From Utricularia gibba (taxonomy: Eukaryota > Streptophyta > Magnoliopsida > Lamiales > Lentibulariaceae), in contig CM007989.1 of assembly GCA_002189035.1 (NCBI GenBank), positions 7,545,501-7,609,500 of the forward strand: DNA of 64,000 nucleotides, in the 5' to 3' direction. Positions 11,044 to 24,133 of this stretch are shown in pieces; positions within the stretch are counted from its first letter, which is position 1; every line of letters starts with the position of its first letter. A program made the position numbers and the translations under genes. The notes under the pieces are model-generated. The model ran no database searches. It was not told the DNA's origin and saw nothing but the letters and a program-made list of their open reading frames with translations.

Positions 11044-14000
11044 ATGCCTCGGAGAGAGGAGGCCTGCAACCAGCAGCAGCTGAATGCGGCGAAGAGGTCT
11101 TACAACGCTGCGGTGGAAATCGGGAACCGGCAGGAGGAGGCTCGTTGGGCGAACTTCATCGGCCACTTACTTAAGAATCGCGGTGAGTACGTAGAGGCTC
11201 TTAGATGGCTGCGCAAGGACTACGAGGTCTCGATGCGATACTTGCCTGAGAAGCAGTTGCTAGCCACGTGCCAGTCTCTGGGCGAGCTTCATCTTCGCCT
11301 GCAGGAATATGATCAGGCTCTGGTGTATCAGGTACTACATTGAGAAGCTCTTTTAATGTGGAAGTTTTTCGTAGTACAAGGGAGCTTTTGTCAAGCGTAA
11401 ACTGCAAACTCAAATGAATTTGTCGCTATTTTTCTAGTAGTCTACTGCTGCTAATCTCTGTTATTTGGGTGTCAGAAAAAACATTTAGAGCTTGCGAAGG
11501 TTGAAAATGATCTACTTGAACAACAAAGAGCCAGCACTCAGCTAGGGCGAACATATCATGAAATGTTTCTTAAGTCGGATGATGATCACTCTTCCATCAG
11601 AAATGCTAAGAAGTATTTCACATCAGCTATGGAGCTTGCTAAAGCCTTCATGAATAATCCACCTTCTGAGAGAGTTTCTTTTGTAGAGGAGTACATTGAT
11701 GCCTATAACAACATTGGAATGCTTGAACTTGATCTTGATAACTTTGAGGAAGCAGAGAAACTTCTATGTAGAGGACTAGAGATATGTGACGAGGAAGAGG
11801 TGGCTGAGAATAACGATGCACGTAGCAGGCTCCATCATAACCTGGGAAATGTTTACTTAGAACTGAGAAAATGGGAAAAAGCCCATGAGCACATAAAAAA
11901 AGATATCCTTCTCTGCAAGCAAATTGGCCATCGTCAAGGTGAAGCTAAAGGCTATATTAACCTTGGTGAGCTGCATTACAGAATGCAAAAGTACTCAGAA
12001 GCCATTGCATCTTACCAGAAGGCGCTCGACCTTGCACAATCATTGGAAGATGAGCATGCATTAGCTGATCAGATTTATCAAAATATCAAAATTGTTCGAG
12101 AGGCAGTGGAAGTAATGAATGCACTAAAGCGGGAAGAACAACAATTCAAAAGGCTTGAAAGGAATACAGAACTGTCTAGAGGCTCTGAGAAGCAATGGAA
12201 GTGTCTTCTCAGACAGAGCAAGGCACTTGATTCCCTAATTGAGAAGGCAAGGATGATTTTTGACTGGATTAAGGTATGCAATTTTCTTCTTATTTTCTTG
12301 CACGTGTAAACTGCCAATTCTGATCGTCATAATTCAGGAGTGATTATCCTTCTATTGCTTGACCTTGTGATGGCAGTTTGCGGCTTATTTTCTTGCACAT
12401 TTTGACTACCAATTTTGATCCCTGCTTTGTCATTTACACGTCTAGATGTAGGTTTGATCTTTTTATTTTTTGTTCTGTTCCTCAATACCTATGTATATGT
12501 AACTAGATTTCATTGTTTAACAATTCAAGCACCGAGAATATGCAAAAAAGAAGAAGAAGATCGCTGATGAACTTTGTGACAAAGAGAAGTTGAGCGATTC
12601 ATTTTTAGTTATAGGAGAGTCATACCAAAAACTCCGGAAATTCAAGAAAGCTTTGAAGTGGTACAGGAAAGGTTGGGAAACCTACAGGTCTATTGGAAAC
12701 TTAGAGGTGACTATTGTTATCCTCATTTAGTAGTGATTGGTGATATCGTTATTTCAAAAATGTAAAGCATGGCTCTTCTCTTTTCGGGTGTTAACAATCA
12801 AGTAGCAACTTTATGGTTTAGACTTTCCAAGCTGGTTGCTCTAATCATCTAATGATTCGGGGTTTTAGTATTCTAATTATTATCAAAAGGATTCTAAGGT
12901 TAAGGTGAAATTTATGTCACAGCATGGTAATTTCAGGGACAGGCACTAGCAAAGATGAACATTGGAGATATTCTGGATTCAAATGGCGATTGGCATGGTG
13001 CTTTAGAAGCTTTCAGGGAGGCGTACAGGTGAGGACCTCATCTCCAACTACAAGATTTTCTTCTTGTATTACTGTCTAAACACCACTGTCGCCTTCTTTC
13101 TCACAGAGCTGCTCAATGTGCAAAACTGCCTCATTTGGAGCTTGCTACTCTGGAGAATATGCACTACAGTTATATGATTCGTTTTGATAAAGCAAAAGAG
13201 GCCAGGTATGGTGCTTTTTTTTTTAATATTTTGACCTTGTATCATTATCATTAAATTTAGATGTCCTGAAAATGAAAATGAAAAGAAAAAACGCATCATG
13301 CAAATTGCATATTTCTTCTTGATGTACCGTTGTAGATGGTCAGTCATGACAGTTTTACATTACAGGGAAATAAAGCTGTTAATTGAAAAATTAAAGAAAT
13401 CCAATGATGGAGAGCTGAAGCCTCAAGTTTCTCCAGCAGATAGCTGTTCAGAGACGTACACAGAGTTAGATGATTACTCAATGGATGATATGTCTAAAGA
13501 AAGTTTTCTGAAGAACGATGAAATATACTCCAGAAGAGCAGATTCATTAGTCGATGCTGAACAGGCTGATAAAATAAAATGCACCCACATTCATCAAACT
13601 GCTAGTACTGGAAGGTGGAAAGAAGCTAATGATACTATGGCTAATTTTTCTGGGCCACATAAATCCAAGGGCCACATTGTTTCACAACCTAAAGAGAGCT
13701 ACCGCCTCAGGAGAAAACGTGCACATGCTATCATTTCTGATGATGAGAGTGAAAATGAAAATAATTCTTTGCGTGAAGGGATGACAAACAGCTTTGTCAA
13801 AGAAGTATCAACTTGTGAAGAAGGTAACAATTGGGATCTATCTTGTAACTAGCCGGAAGGTTGAATAAATAGTCTTGAATTTTTCTTCTACTATTGCAGT
13901 AGTGAGGAAGTGCGCGAGAAGTTCAGCTGATGAAGCTCAGGTAGTGGATTCGTGCATGAACCTTGTGTTTTCCATTTTGTTTTTAATTCAATTAAAATTT

Positions 14001-17000
14001 GATGTATTCTGTGGCTTTCAGGGTGAAACTTCACCAGTTGGATCAAGATATACAACTGGTGAACTTCCCTGTGTCAATCAAGAGGGTGCTCGATGCTCAT
14101 CGGCAACCAGCATTTTCCCCTTTGATTCACAGGTTTCACAATTATGTGAAACAGCGAAAACATGTGAATCTGTGCGCTTCTGAATCCCTCTCAATGGCTA
14201 TTAGTGGAGCTTTTTGCATTATACTCCAATTTTCCATGGATATTTCCGTTATTTTAGCCAGCCTGCACTCATTGGACATTTTTATGATTAGTTAAAATCT
14301 GAAATGTTGCTTGCCTTTGCTTCCAAGGAAGATTCAAATATTGTTGCAATCTGTGTATCAAACTAACCTTTTCATGCTGACATTTAGATTTATGTGTTTC
14401 AGAAAAAGATCCATGTCAAAGTAAATCAAGAGGTTGTCTATCTGGACGTAAGCACCTCTGCTGTTGGTGATAAACACAACATGGAGTGGGTTAAAACTCA
14501 ATTAGCTTGCTTATACTATCTGAAACTTCCCAGGGAAAAGAGATCCAAAGGTACACAGAAATAGCTCACTAGAGTTCTCTGATTTTGTTCCACTTCGTTG
14601 GTTATTGATCTGAATCCTATGGATTTTATCCTCACTGGAATGTATAATCCTTTTTATTTTATTTTATGGTCTTTGGAGCTTATCTTGTATAATCCTTTTT
14701 TTTATTTATAAACCATATGGCATGCTAAAGATGATGAAAAACTTGTAATTTGACATGAACACCGAGCAATAAGAGATTTATATATATATATACCAAAGAA
14801 GGCATCTGTAGCTGTTAATATGAATTTCTGATGTTCCAGGATTGGTGCCGTTCCTTCAAAATTTGATGTATCGTGGAAAAATTCTTGAGTCTATGGAGGA
14901 GATTAAGAGCTTGACTGATGATCATGGATCTGGGAATGGCTGGATTGAAGCCTGTACAAGTAAAAATGCTTGGTCGAGTGCAGCTATATTTACCCTATAT
15001 ATTTCCTTCCTTTTTGCTAGCTTGATGATTCATGAACCTGCTACTACAACAAACTTGATAATCCCTACATGAAATCTGAATTTAGTTTTTTTGGATATTC
15101 TCCATTTGTGTGCATGTTAGTTTATGGTGTTGTGAGGCTCACACCTCTCATTAAATATTGTATAAATTGTCTCTACTGCATTACTTTAAAATTACTTTTA
15201 TATGGTGAGATAATATTTTAGTATTTTTACTCAAGAATCGGTTGTTCTCTGTTTTTGGGTAGTTATGGTGCCAAAGATTCTCATGAATTTATACATCAAA
15301 TGCTGTGAGGCATTATCTGTACCACCTCACCTGGCATTGTTGCAAAAGTTGTACACTATTGATGTAAGCTCTAAATTTTCCTTGGGAGTACTACTGTTGG
15401 ATATCCTGATATTTGCTTTAGTTATTTTAACGTACTGACAAGTGTAACTGTTTGTTTTGGGTAACCAACCCTCAACAGGTATCAGAGGATAAAATTGTAG
15501 TTTCCGGGTGCCAATTGCAGGACTTCACAGTTGCACCTTTATTAGATGCTCTTACACTGCACAAACCGCTTGCTGTCTTGGACCTTTCTCATAATTTGTT
15601 GGGTACAAAATACATGAACTCTCATGTTCTCAAAAGCGTTATCCTATTTATTCAGGGTCATATTAAAAGGCCTTTTATTTCTTTAAAACTCAACAACGCA
15701 GGAAATACTACTATGGAGAAACTGAAACAAGTGTTTACATCTTCAAGCCAGAGTTATGGGGGACTGTTTCTGAATTTTCACAATAATCAACTTGGCCCTG
15801 CTGCTTTGTTTGAGGTGGTAAAAAATTTTGAATCAGAGAACTTTTGCATTTTATATCCACTGTCTCTTTCAACATCAGTACTTGAAATATTGATGTATTC
15901 ATTTCCAAAATACCTGAACTACTGTCTTATGCTTTCTTCTATTTGACAGATTTGTGAATGTGCGGTGCTTTATACTCGATTGGAGGTTCTCAATGTTTCT
16001 GGAAATCGTTTGACTGATGCCTGTGCATCTTATCTGTCAACCATCATCCGGACCTGCAAAGGCATGTCTCTATAACTCTATGATTAATATATACTTATAT
16101 GTTGTCTCTCCAAGCAATGTACAGTTGCATCCAGATAATTTTCTATGTAGGGTCCAGAGAACAGTTAATTCTGTGATCATCAGAACGTATGCATTTTTGT
16201 CATGTCTTTTACGTTAATTGATGTTAGCATTTGCAGCTCTTTATAGTGTCAACGTTGAGAACTGTCAACTCACTTCAAGAACGATCCAAAGAATTGCTGA
16301 TTCTATTGAATTGGATGCTGCTCTAACGCATCTTTATATAGGTACGTATAAAAGAGAATGATGTGCAACTTTGGTGGCCTTTTGATCTTACAGAGAAGCG
16401 ATTTTATATTGCTTTCTTAAACAGGGCAGAATAATCCTGTCTCAGGGAATGTTGTGATCAGTCTTGTGCTCAAGCTTGCCTCTTTGAAACGGTGTAGTTC
16501 ATGTTTGCAAAGTCGTATTTTCCTCGTGTCTTCTAAAATGCATATCTAAGAACATCTACTCTGACCTCAGGTTCCAAGAGCTCAGTTTGCATGGAATCAA
16601 GCTAAGCAAGCCAGTGGTTGACAGCATTTGTGAACTTGCCAATAACTGTTGCCTCTCTGTGCTTCTGCTTGGAAATACCAATATTGGAAATGTGAGTTTC
16701 ATAGTTTTCTAGAAGCGTACAACAAATTGATGGTGATATATATTTGTTGCGGTTGAGGGGTTGTGGGACAGGGAGTGGGGTAGGGCTTGGATACTTTGAT
16801 ATTACCGTATTATAGGCGCAATTTCAAAGGAAAGTCCATCTTTCTTTGTATGAACGGCAGAGTTTTTGACTGGGGAATCTAATACCACAATTCTTCCTTT
16901 TGTCAGGTTTAGAGCACTTTTTAAATACAATTTACTTGCTAAATAAGCTCGTTGGGCCCATAACACATATTTGCAGGAAGGCGCGATGCAGTTGATTCAA

Positions 17001-17928
17001 CCATTATCAAAGGATACACAAGATCTGGTCAGGCTTGATATGTCATTTACTGGAGTCACCTCTGAGTATGCATCTCGGCTATGTAATGTATCATCCTTCA
17101 CTGGCGGTATTCTTGAACTGAATCTAGGTGGAAATCCAATCGCAAAAGAGGTATGTATGCATCTTGTGATAAGTTCAAGCCTTTACTTCATCCGAGATTC
17201 TATGTTTGAACTTGCATAATTTCAAATACAGCAGAAATCACTGGTCCATGATATATTTTTGTTAGATATTTGACCAATTGAACACGCAACATGAAATGCA
17301 GGGTGCAAGTGCATTAGCCTCTTTGCTTCGGAATCCGCATTGCTCTTTAAGAGTTCTGGAAGTTTGCAAGTGTGAACTTGGTCTTCTTGGAATCACTCGA
17401 ATTCTTCAAGCACTCTCCGAGAACCACAGTCTTGAAGAGCTCAATGTAGCCGATAATATTGGTCGAAATGATTCTCAAGCTCATGCCCTGGATTCATGCT
17501 CCATGGAAGCAGTGACACTGGACACTGGCGTTCATTTGCAAAATTCCACTTCTGTAGCACCCAAATCTGACGAACAGGAAATGAGTGGCAATGATCTTGA
17601 AGCTGCTGACAGCGAAGATGAAACAAATGCAGAAACCGGGCGCATAGATCCCCGAGACGACAAAGATTCCATCTCACCAGAAGTTCAGCTTTTTATGAGA
17701 CCGCCTATGCAAGAATTAGCTGCATCTGTCAGGACAGCAGTGAACTTAAATAAGTTGAATCTTAGTGACAATGGATTCTCTCCCCAAGTCAGCGAGGCGC
17801 TATTTTCTGCTTGGTCCTCCGGGTGTAGAGGTGGTGTTGCAGAGAGACATGTTGATAGAAACATTGTGCATTTTTCAGTACAGGGGATCAAGTGCTGCGG
17901 CATCCTGCCCTGCTGCAGGCATATCTAA
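11044..17928 (+). CDS. TSK: TONSOKU / BRUSHY1 / MGOUN3 (TPR-LRR genome-maintenance protein)
   Basis: Nineteen exons: 11044-11331, 11476-12273, 12530-12706, 12937-13028, 13107-13205, 13366-13823, 13900-13940, 14022-14132, 14403-14550, 14840-14959, 15263-15363, 15479-15602, 15702-15814, 15950-16061, 16237-16341, 16425-16491, 16571-16691, 16977-17150, 17302-17928. Phases close to 1291 residues, close to the roughly 1.3-kb-residue Arabidopsis protein. Residues 1-430 are TPR-like repeats ([29 protein letters not shown]), followed by an acidic linker with [10 protein letters not shown], then LRRs ([25 protein letters not shown]) and the conserved tail HFSVQG.KCCG. TSK helps maintain newly replicated chromatin, DNA-damage tolerance, epigenetic silencing and meristem order. 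The exon 14 donor is GC (see findings). No break seen; the gene appears intact. Confidence 0.95.
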
Positions 17929-18876
17929 CTTGAGCCTCAGAAAATTTCAAGTATTATCCTTTACACCTCAATCTGGTGTGCTCTTCGGTTCACATCCACC
18001 CAATCTCAGTTGGTATGTGGTATGTTATGATTCCATATCCACCCAATCTCAGTTGGTGCACAGGCAAAGGTACCCACCCTATAAAACAAGATTCATTGAA
18101 GTTGATTTCCAAGTTTCAGAACTTGGAATGTCGGCTTCAGCTGTGGGGCAGCAGCCCTATAAATAGAGGTAAGTGGCTGTTGTTCAACGTCGTTAGAGTT
18201 GGTTTGGTAGGCGTAACCGCGTAAGGCGTCTGATGGTTCGTGTTATTATATATATTAATCATATTTTTGATAAGTATTGATTTTTAATATTATAAAGTAT
18301 ACATGAAAGTAATTTTTGTTTTAATTTTTTATTTATGATAAAATATAAGTTTATAAATTACATGGTTTAGTTAATATTATGAAGATAGAGCATAACATGT
18401 TTTTTATTACAATTTTTAATATTATATATAAGTTAATTATCGAATTTATTAAATATATGATAAATAATAATTATTTAATTATATTTTTTTACAAATTATA
18501 TATTTTTGGTATAAATTAATTCAATTCACATCCTTAATACGTAAATCACGAACCGGGATGCGGTGCAACTACGCAGCATGCGCATATTTTTCGACAAGGG
18601 AGATTTTCTTATCATTCCTATGCACTTAATTTCACATTCCTTGAAAAGTTTTTTTTTTTTTCCGATGATCGGTTCAGCAAACAAGAAAGGTTTTCATCAA
18701 GTTAGCAGCGATGGCAATCCCGCCTACTGCGGCTGAATGTAGGAAAGTACACCAGATGGGAGGGAGTGAAGGGGGCGACCCGAGCCTAAGCTGAGAGAAC
18801 ACATCTGGATGGATCAGAAGTAAAATGGTGTGTTCCACGATTGTCTCTCACGAAGTGAGGGGAGATTTTTTACCCC
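17929..18876. other. TSK 3' flank and PABN 3' flank (convergent spacer)
   Basis: Region between two convergent genes. It contains a 19-base direct repeat in the TSK 3' flank, an AT-rich core at about 18235-18540, and normal-composition sequence next to the PABN stop. No gene seen. Confidence 0.6.
17996..18057 (+). repeat. short direct repeat, period 43
   Basis: The 19-mer ccacccaatctcagttggt occurs at 17996-18014 and again at 18039-18057. It lies just past the TSK stop codon, probably in its 3' UTR. Confidence 0.8.
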
Positions 18877-20618
18877 CTAATATGGCCTGTATCGCGTGAA
18901 GGGGCGCCTATATCTTGGAAACCTCCTGCAAGAGAGACAGACCGCTTATGGGCACGCACAGTTGCAGCAAGATAAAGCATAAAGCACAGAAGGGTGTTAC
19001 AATGAGCACAAGAACAGTCAATTGAATATTAGGTATCTCGCTCAAGTTGTTCTATTTGACATGCAAGATCTGTGCTACTCACCCATAACCATATGGAGGG
19101 TAGGCCGGTGAAGGGATGAAGGGCCTCCTCGATCCAAAGTAGGGATTTGGACGCCTTCCTCTTAACTGCTTCATTCCAGGAACGTTTGTTCTTTTGGCAG
19201 ACACCTGCAAGACCAGAAGAGATAAGGCTGGTTGTCGGAGGGACAAACGCCTGACTGATCAGGTGTGCCACTGCAAACCTTTAGTTGACGGCCGTGCAAC
19301 TCAGATTCATTCAATAGTAAGGCGTTTTGGACGGACTCCACCTCCACAAATTCGACATAGGCAAATCCCTTAGGCTGAAAGTATTTGTCTGTCAGGATGG
19401 TGACCCTGTTCACGGTCCCACATGACTGAAAATGCTGCTGTACTTCCTCAGGTGTGCATGCATAGTCTACCTGCGCTTGAACACAAACCATCTTAGCTAG
19501 CAAAACATGTTCACCGTGTCAGTGGTTTCCCAAACGCTGAAAGTAGAAACAGTCAGCATCCAAGCCTAATAATACCCATTCACATTACAGGGTTCCCCCA
19601 TATTTTTTTTTAAAAAAATGACCTATGAAAATAACAGCATGAAACTCACATTACCGACGTAGATGGAACGTGAATCCACCTCTTCTTTCTCCACTTGGGA
19701 TGCAGAGGCTCCATTGGAATCATCTGATAAGGCGCCATAAAGGCCAAAAAATCAGCGTGACTAAACTGAAAACGGAATTAGTTTCGATAAAATTTCTACA
19801 GTATTTTACCAAACTCCGTCAAAATACATAACTTTGAATTAATTGCATTTTATGCAAATATGCGACTCCATTTAAGACAAGTGAAGCAACTGAATTTGAT
19901 ACTCGAGACTTGGGAGATTATCAATGCAGAAAGACATGTAGGAAAATACAAATGACGCCATGTCTCTAAAAACTTATGAGAGGCCACAGAGCTGTAATGA
20001 AGTTTGAGAGATCAAGTTGTTCCAAGTGATCACAAACTTGAAAAACTATCGTGAGCAATTGCATTCATGAAGAAAACACAGTTAACACCACATTTTTTTA
20101 ATGCAGCAGAATATACTCTCCGCATTCAGTCACATTGCATGCCTGTATTATTAAGGAGAATTTACGGAAGGTGAATCCATCCACCAAGATAAATCCAAAG
20201 GAAAGACTAGCAGTCATTCCAAATTCAGCCAAACCTTTTTTTACAACTAATCTTTATACCTAGAAGAAGTTTCTCGAATCATCTGGGTGCAAGAACGAAC
20301 CTTGAGGTATGCCCATTTCTTTCTGAACCTTGGCTTGCATTTCTCGAAGAGCACCTGCTTCCTCTTCAATCTCTTGCAATCTCTTCTTCATGCTCTCCAA
20401 CTCCATTCAAATAAGAGCACAACACAAACAATAAAAATGCACGTCACACTCGGTTATTTACATCCGCAAGCAGTGAACACTCTCTAAACGCATACCTCGG
20501 CCTTGGTTGCCTGGTCCACATCTGCAGATGGGTCGAAATCGGCTTCCATATAGGCTTCCTCAGGTACATCACCGCCGTAAACAGCGTCCTCCTCTTCTTG
20601 GACCCCATGAGCCTCCAT
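18877..20618 (-). CDS. PABN: nuclear polyadenylate-binding protein (PABPN1-type)
   Basis: Six minus-strand exons: 20496-20618, 20301-20400, 19650-19723, 19279-19470, 19083-19204, 18877-18925. They close in frame to 219 residues, the size of Arabidopsis PABN1-3. The acidic N-terminus ([16 protein letters not shown]) is followed by a coiled coil at about 42-74 ([18 protein letters not shown]), one RRM at about 93-165 with RNP2 IYVGNVDY and RNP1 KGFAYVEF, and an Arg-rich tail ending [20 protein letters not shown]1 proteins bind growing poly(A) tails in the nucleus and stimulate poly(A) polymerase processivity. The last exon is only 49 bases, but its Arg/Tyr-rich ending matches the family, which confirms the splice. 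Ordinary, intact gene. Confidence 0.94.
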
Positions 20619-20756
20619 CACCCAACTCCTCTAAGCAGGGTACAACACGTAGGACAAATTACCTAGGCGACGATACCGGTCGAAGAATCCCTTGCCCGTT
20701 CGCGGATCCCGAAGACCGAATATGCACGCGGCTCCAATTCTCAAATAGTTTCGCGT

Positions 20757-20878
20757 TAGGGTTTCTGATTGGGATTTCTGATTTTTTGTCTTCTTATCAT
20801 ACAACAAAAAATTGTTGGGCCTAATTAATCCTTCTCAGATTTGGGCCCGTGGACTAAAATAGCCCAAGTTCATTTTAT
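20757..20878 (-). promoter_or_regulatory. PABN promoter elements: telo-box plus site II (TGGGCC) motifs
   Basis: Upstream of the PABN start codon there is a telo-box (ttagggttt at 20757-20765) followed by TGGGCC-type motifs at about 20815-20822 and 20841-20848 and gcccaa near 20870. This combination is typical of plant genes expressed in dividing cells. Function is inferred from motif spacing only. Confidence 0.45.
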
Positions 20879-21829
20879 ATTGTGTTAGAATAATTAAAAA
20901 TATAATTATTAAAATAGAATGTAATTAAAGTTAAATAGTATTTTTAGTTTTAAAGGTATTTTTGATGTAATATTCTATTATTCTGTTTATAAAATTTTAT
21001 TACTTAGTACAAATACTAAATTTAAAAAATAAATTCCCTATATTCTTAAAACGGAAACTCTCCAAGATTATGAATTACAAAAATTATATTATATAATTAT
21101 ACTGATAAAAAGAATCACCATTAATTGAGCTTCCACTTTTTAATTGGCAAAGATGAAAATGAATTTTAAATGAAAAAGAAAAAATATAAAATATAAAACG
21201 AGATAATATACAATGACTTGAAAATAATTAAAAAATAAAATTATTTTAAATCCATCTTAATTTTAAATTATTTTTTTCAAAAGTAGAAATTAGTTCAAAT
21301 AGATCATTTACATTTTTTAAAAAATAAAAATAAATCATTGAAGAGGGGTATCTATACACATGACTGACTCTTGAGTTGGGAAAGTGAAACTAAGTGAAGG
21401 TGAGCTATATTACACATTTCCTGCTTTGCATATTGTCCTATAATTCCAGCACACTGGATGCATAGACAAGTGAGTTAGTTCATGTGTTACCAAGTAAACA
21501 CAACAGCCTCCAGTTCCTGCAAAAAACAAGTAATTTTATTCTAAGAAAACTGAATCCAAGTTGACTGATGGTGGTAGCAGTTACACAGGCAAGTCTAACA
21601 CAGTGGATCTAACTAGCACATCTACAACACAAAGGGCGCCAGGCGTCTTCCGTGCCCAGCGCCCATCATTCTAACAATCAACACCCCAAGAATATGTCTC
21701 GGCAAGAGACCTCACGTTATCCACCTCCATGGGGATAACACCAACTACAATGAAAGCATTTGATACTGAAATCCTACTAGATACTTGCTTCTGGTCCTCA
21801 AGAAAAGAAGCTACCAACCGAGTAGGCTT
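20879..21829. other. AT-rich spacer
   Basis: AT-rich from about 20875 to 21340, then the 3' flank of the WD40-like gene. No gene or RNA seen. Confidence 0.6.
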
Positions 21830-24133
21830 CTAGTTGGACCAAACATGGAGAAGGCCATGTTTGTTCCCAGTGTATATCTCATTGCGATCTTCATCATAGA
21901 AGAGGGCAGTTATGTCCTCCAAGGCTTCTGCAGCTGTGCTCCTCATTCCGGAAGCCTGGACACGCTTTCTTGACCTGCATTTCCTGCCCCCACAGCTCAA
22001 GCTGCAGTCACATTCATTTGCGGAAACGCTGTTACTTGCTGTTATCTTCGCAAGGCACTTTCCAGTTAAAATGTTGCTGATATTAATAGAACCAACTGCA
22101 AATGATGGATAAGAGGTGGAAAGTCAGGCAGGGAAAGCATGCTTTGTTTACGGTTTGCCTTCCAAATGCTCAAGGGTGTGTGTGCGTGTGTACGTGTTAA
22201 AATTGCCTTTGTGAAAATAAAGGCACATTTATTATGTACAAGCTGGCAAATGAATCCAAAACATTGAAACGAAAAGATTCATATAACCCATAAAAATAAG
22301 AAAACCACATAGGCTGAAGATTTCAATTCAAATTCTCTGATAAATTCTTAGAGAAAAAAATGCTCACAGCATACCATTTCCATCTGTTAATCGATCATCT
22401 GAATCTGCTTTGCAATAAGAAATGATCAGGTCCTGATCACTAGTAATGTATATGTTGTTGGTATTGCAATCAGGATGCCACAAGAGATGATCCTCAAATG
22501 AAGTTACCAATTCCCCCCTAAAATTCCAAACAGCCACCGTGCGATTTCTAAATGTGAGGAACAATTGGTTCTCATATAGAAATATAAATGCAGAGGGTGT
22601 CATAAATTCAGTCCGACTAACTTCTGTTATATCTCCATTTCGAACCTGCATAAGCATTAAATCAGCTTTCTACAGAACATGGAACATGGAACCTGGAAAA
22701 AAAATTGTGGCTTACATCAACAATCTGCAGGTCCTCATTCTCTTGCTTGACAAGAAGCTTTTCATTGAATTGTTCAATGAAATCCACCTTCTTGTTTCTA
22801 TGAAGAAGCTGCTTAAAAGATTTCAAGACCGTACCATCCTCAATCGAGAGTATCTTCAAAGGAACGCAACCTTCTTTTTTTGTGAATATCAGTAGCATGA
22901 TTCCAGGACTGTTACGAAAATAAACGTTTTGAAAATTAAGAAACACCAAAAGTAGGAAAAAGCATGCTCTGACCAGGAAAGAAGATAGTTTTGGCATCTG
23001 CAATTACCTTATCTTAATTTCCTGAACATTCTTATCTGAAATGGAATATAGCATCGTATAGTTTTTCAAGTCAAAAACTTTATATATGCTACAAAAAAAA
23101 CAAATTAAAGTAAGCAGCAAATAGATGGTAAATTGAAACCACTCAAGCCAGAGCTACACTAACCTGTCTTGTGCTGAGTATGTAAGCACCTTCCCATTCA
23201 CATCATCAAATTCCACAAAACCAGGCCACTTCAACGATTCAGACTCAAATAGAGGGAAACCAGCATCTGGTTTAGCCCTTCGTATATATCTATGATACAA
23301 GATATAAAAGAACATGAGCATGAAAGCCTGATGATTTACTTAAAGAAAATTAATGGCTTAAATTCCTTACTCTATTCTGGTGCTTCGGCACTTCAGGCAG
23401 CTAAAATTATCTGACGCATAAACAGAAACAGTGATAAGAGAATCATTATTTTTGTTGTAAAATAAGCTTCTAATAACTTCATCTGGACAAACGTTGAGGA
23501 AGCATATTCTCTGGTTATTGTCTGCAGGGAAGAGAAAATGTTACCAACTCCATCTTGACTTGAAATGAGAACATAAAAAATGAAGTACCAGTATTAAGCT
23601 AATTCACATCATACGCACCTCGACCAAATGCAGCGCAGACACCAGACTGGGCAAGTGCAAAGACAATGTCACGTGCAGCAACAATCTCAATAATCCTAGA
23701 CCTCTTCTTTAGAAATGGCAAAGACAGGGAACAATACCCCTTGGGATCATGAGTATCATATTCCTCCTGAAGCAAACATTAATCAGACACTACATTTTAC
23801 TTTTTCATTTTGGGTGCTGAAAAACTGGAGGAAAGAAAAATACTAGAAATAGTAGATTCATTATTTCTCCAAAAAAAAAAAAAAATTCATCCCAACAGCG
23901 ATTAAAATCATAATTTGTAGCCTGTCAAACCAAACCTGTAAGCGAATATTGCGAAACCGCTCTTGAGCATCGCTCATGCTGAAATCACGAAACCGCTTCG
24001 ATGATATCTCTCTTTTCTGAAGCTTTCTCACTTTGTTAACAAACCCATCTAAAGCACTCCGAGGTCGCTTCTTGGCCACAACCCGGCGCCCGCAACACGG
24101 CCTGGGAGTCGCTGTTATTCTTCTCCCCTCCAT
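21830..24133 (-). CDS. uncharacterised plant WD40-repeat-like protein
   Basis: Eight minus-strand exons: 23936-24133, 23619-23766, 23371-23521, 23164-23289, 23008-23088, 22716-22908, 22375-22645, 21830-22095. They close in frame to 477 residues. The N-terminus is basic (GRRVVAKKRPRS), then SMSDAQERFRNIRLQEEYD. The body is a run of beta-propeller-like blades (ARDIVFALAQSGVCAAFGRD, SPGIMLLIFTKKEG, NRTVAVWNFRGELVTSFEDH), and the C-terminus is GLLHVWSN. I recognise this as a strongly conserved single-gene plant family annotated only as transducin/WD40-like. The substrate or partner is unknown. The basic N-terminus suggests nuclear location (inference). The gene looks intact. Confidence 0.85.
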
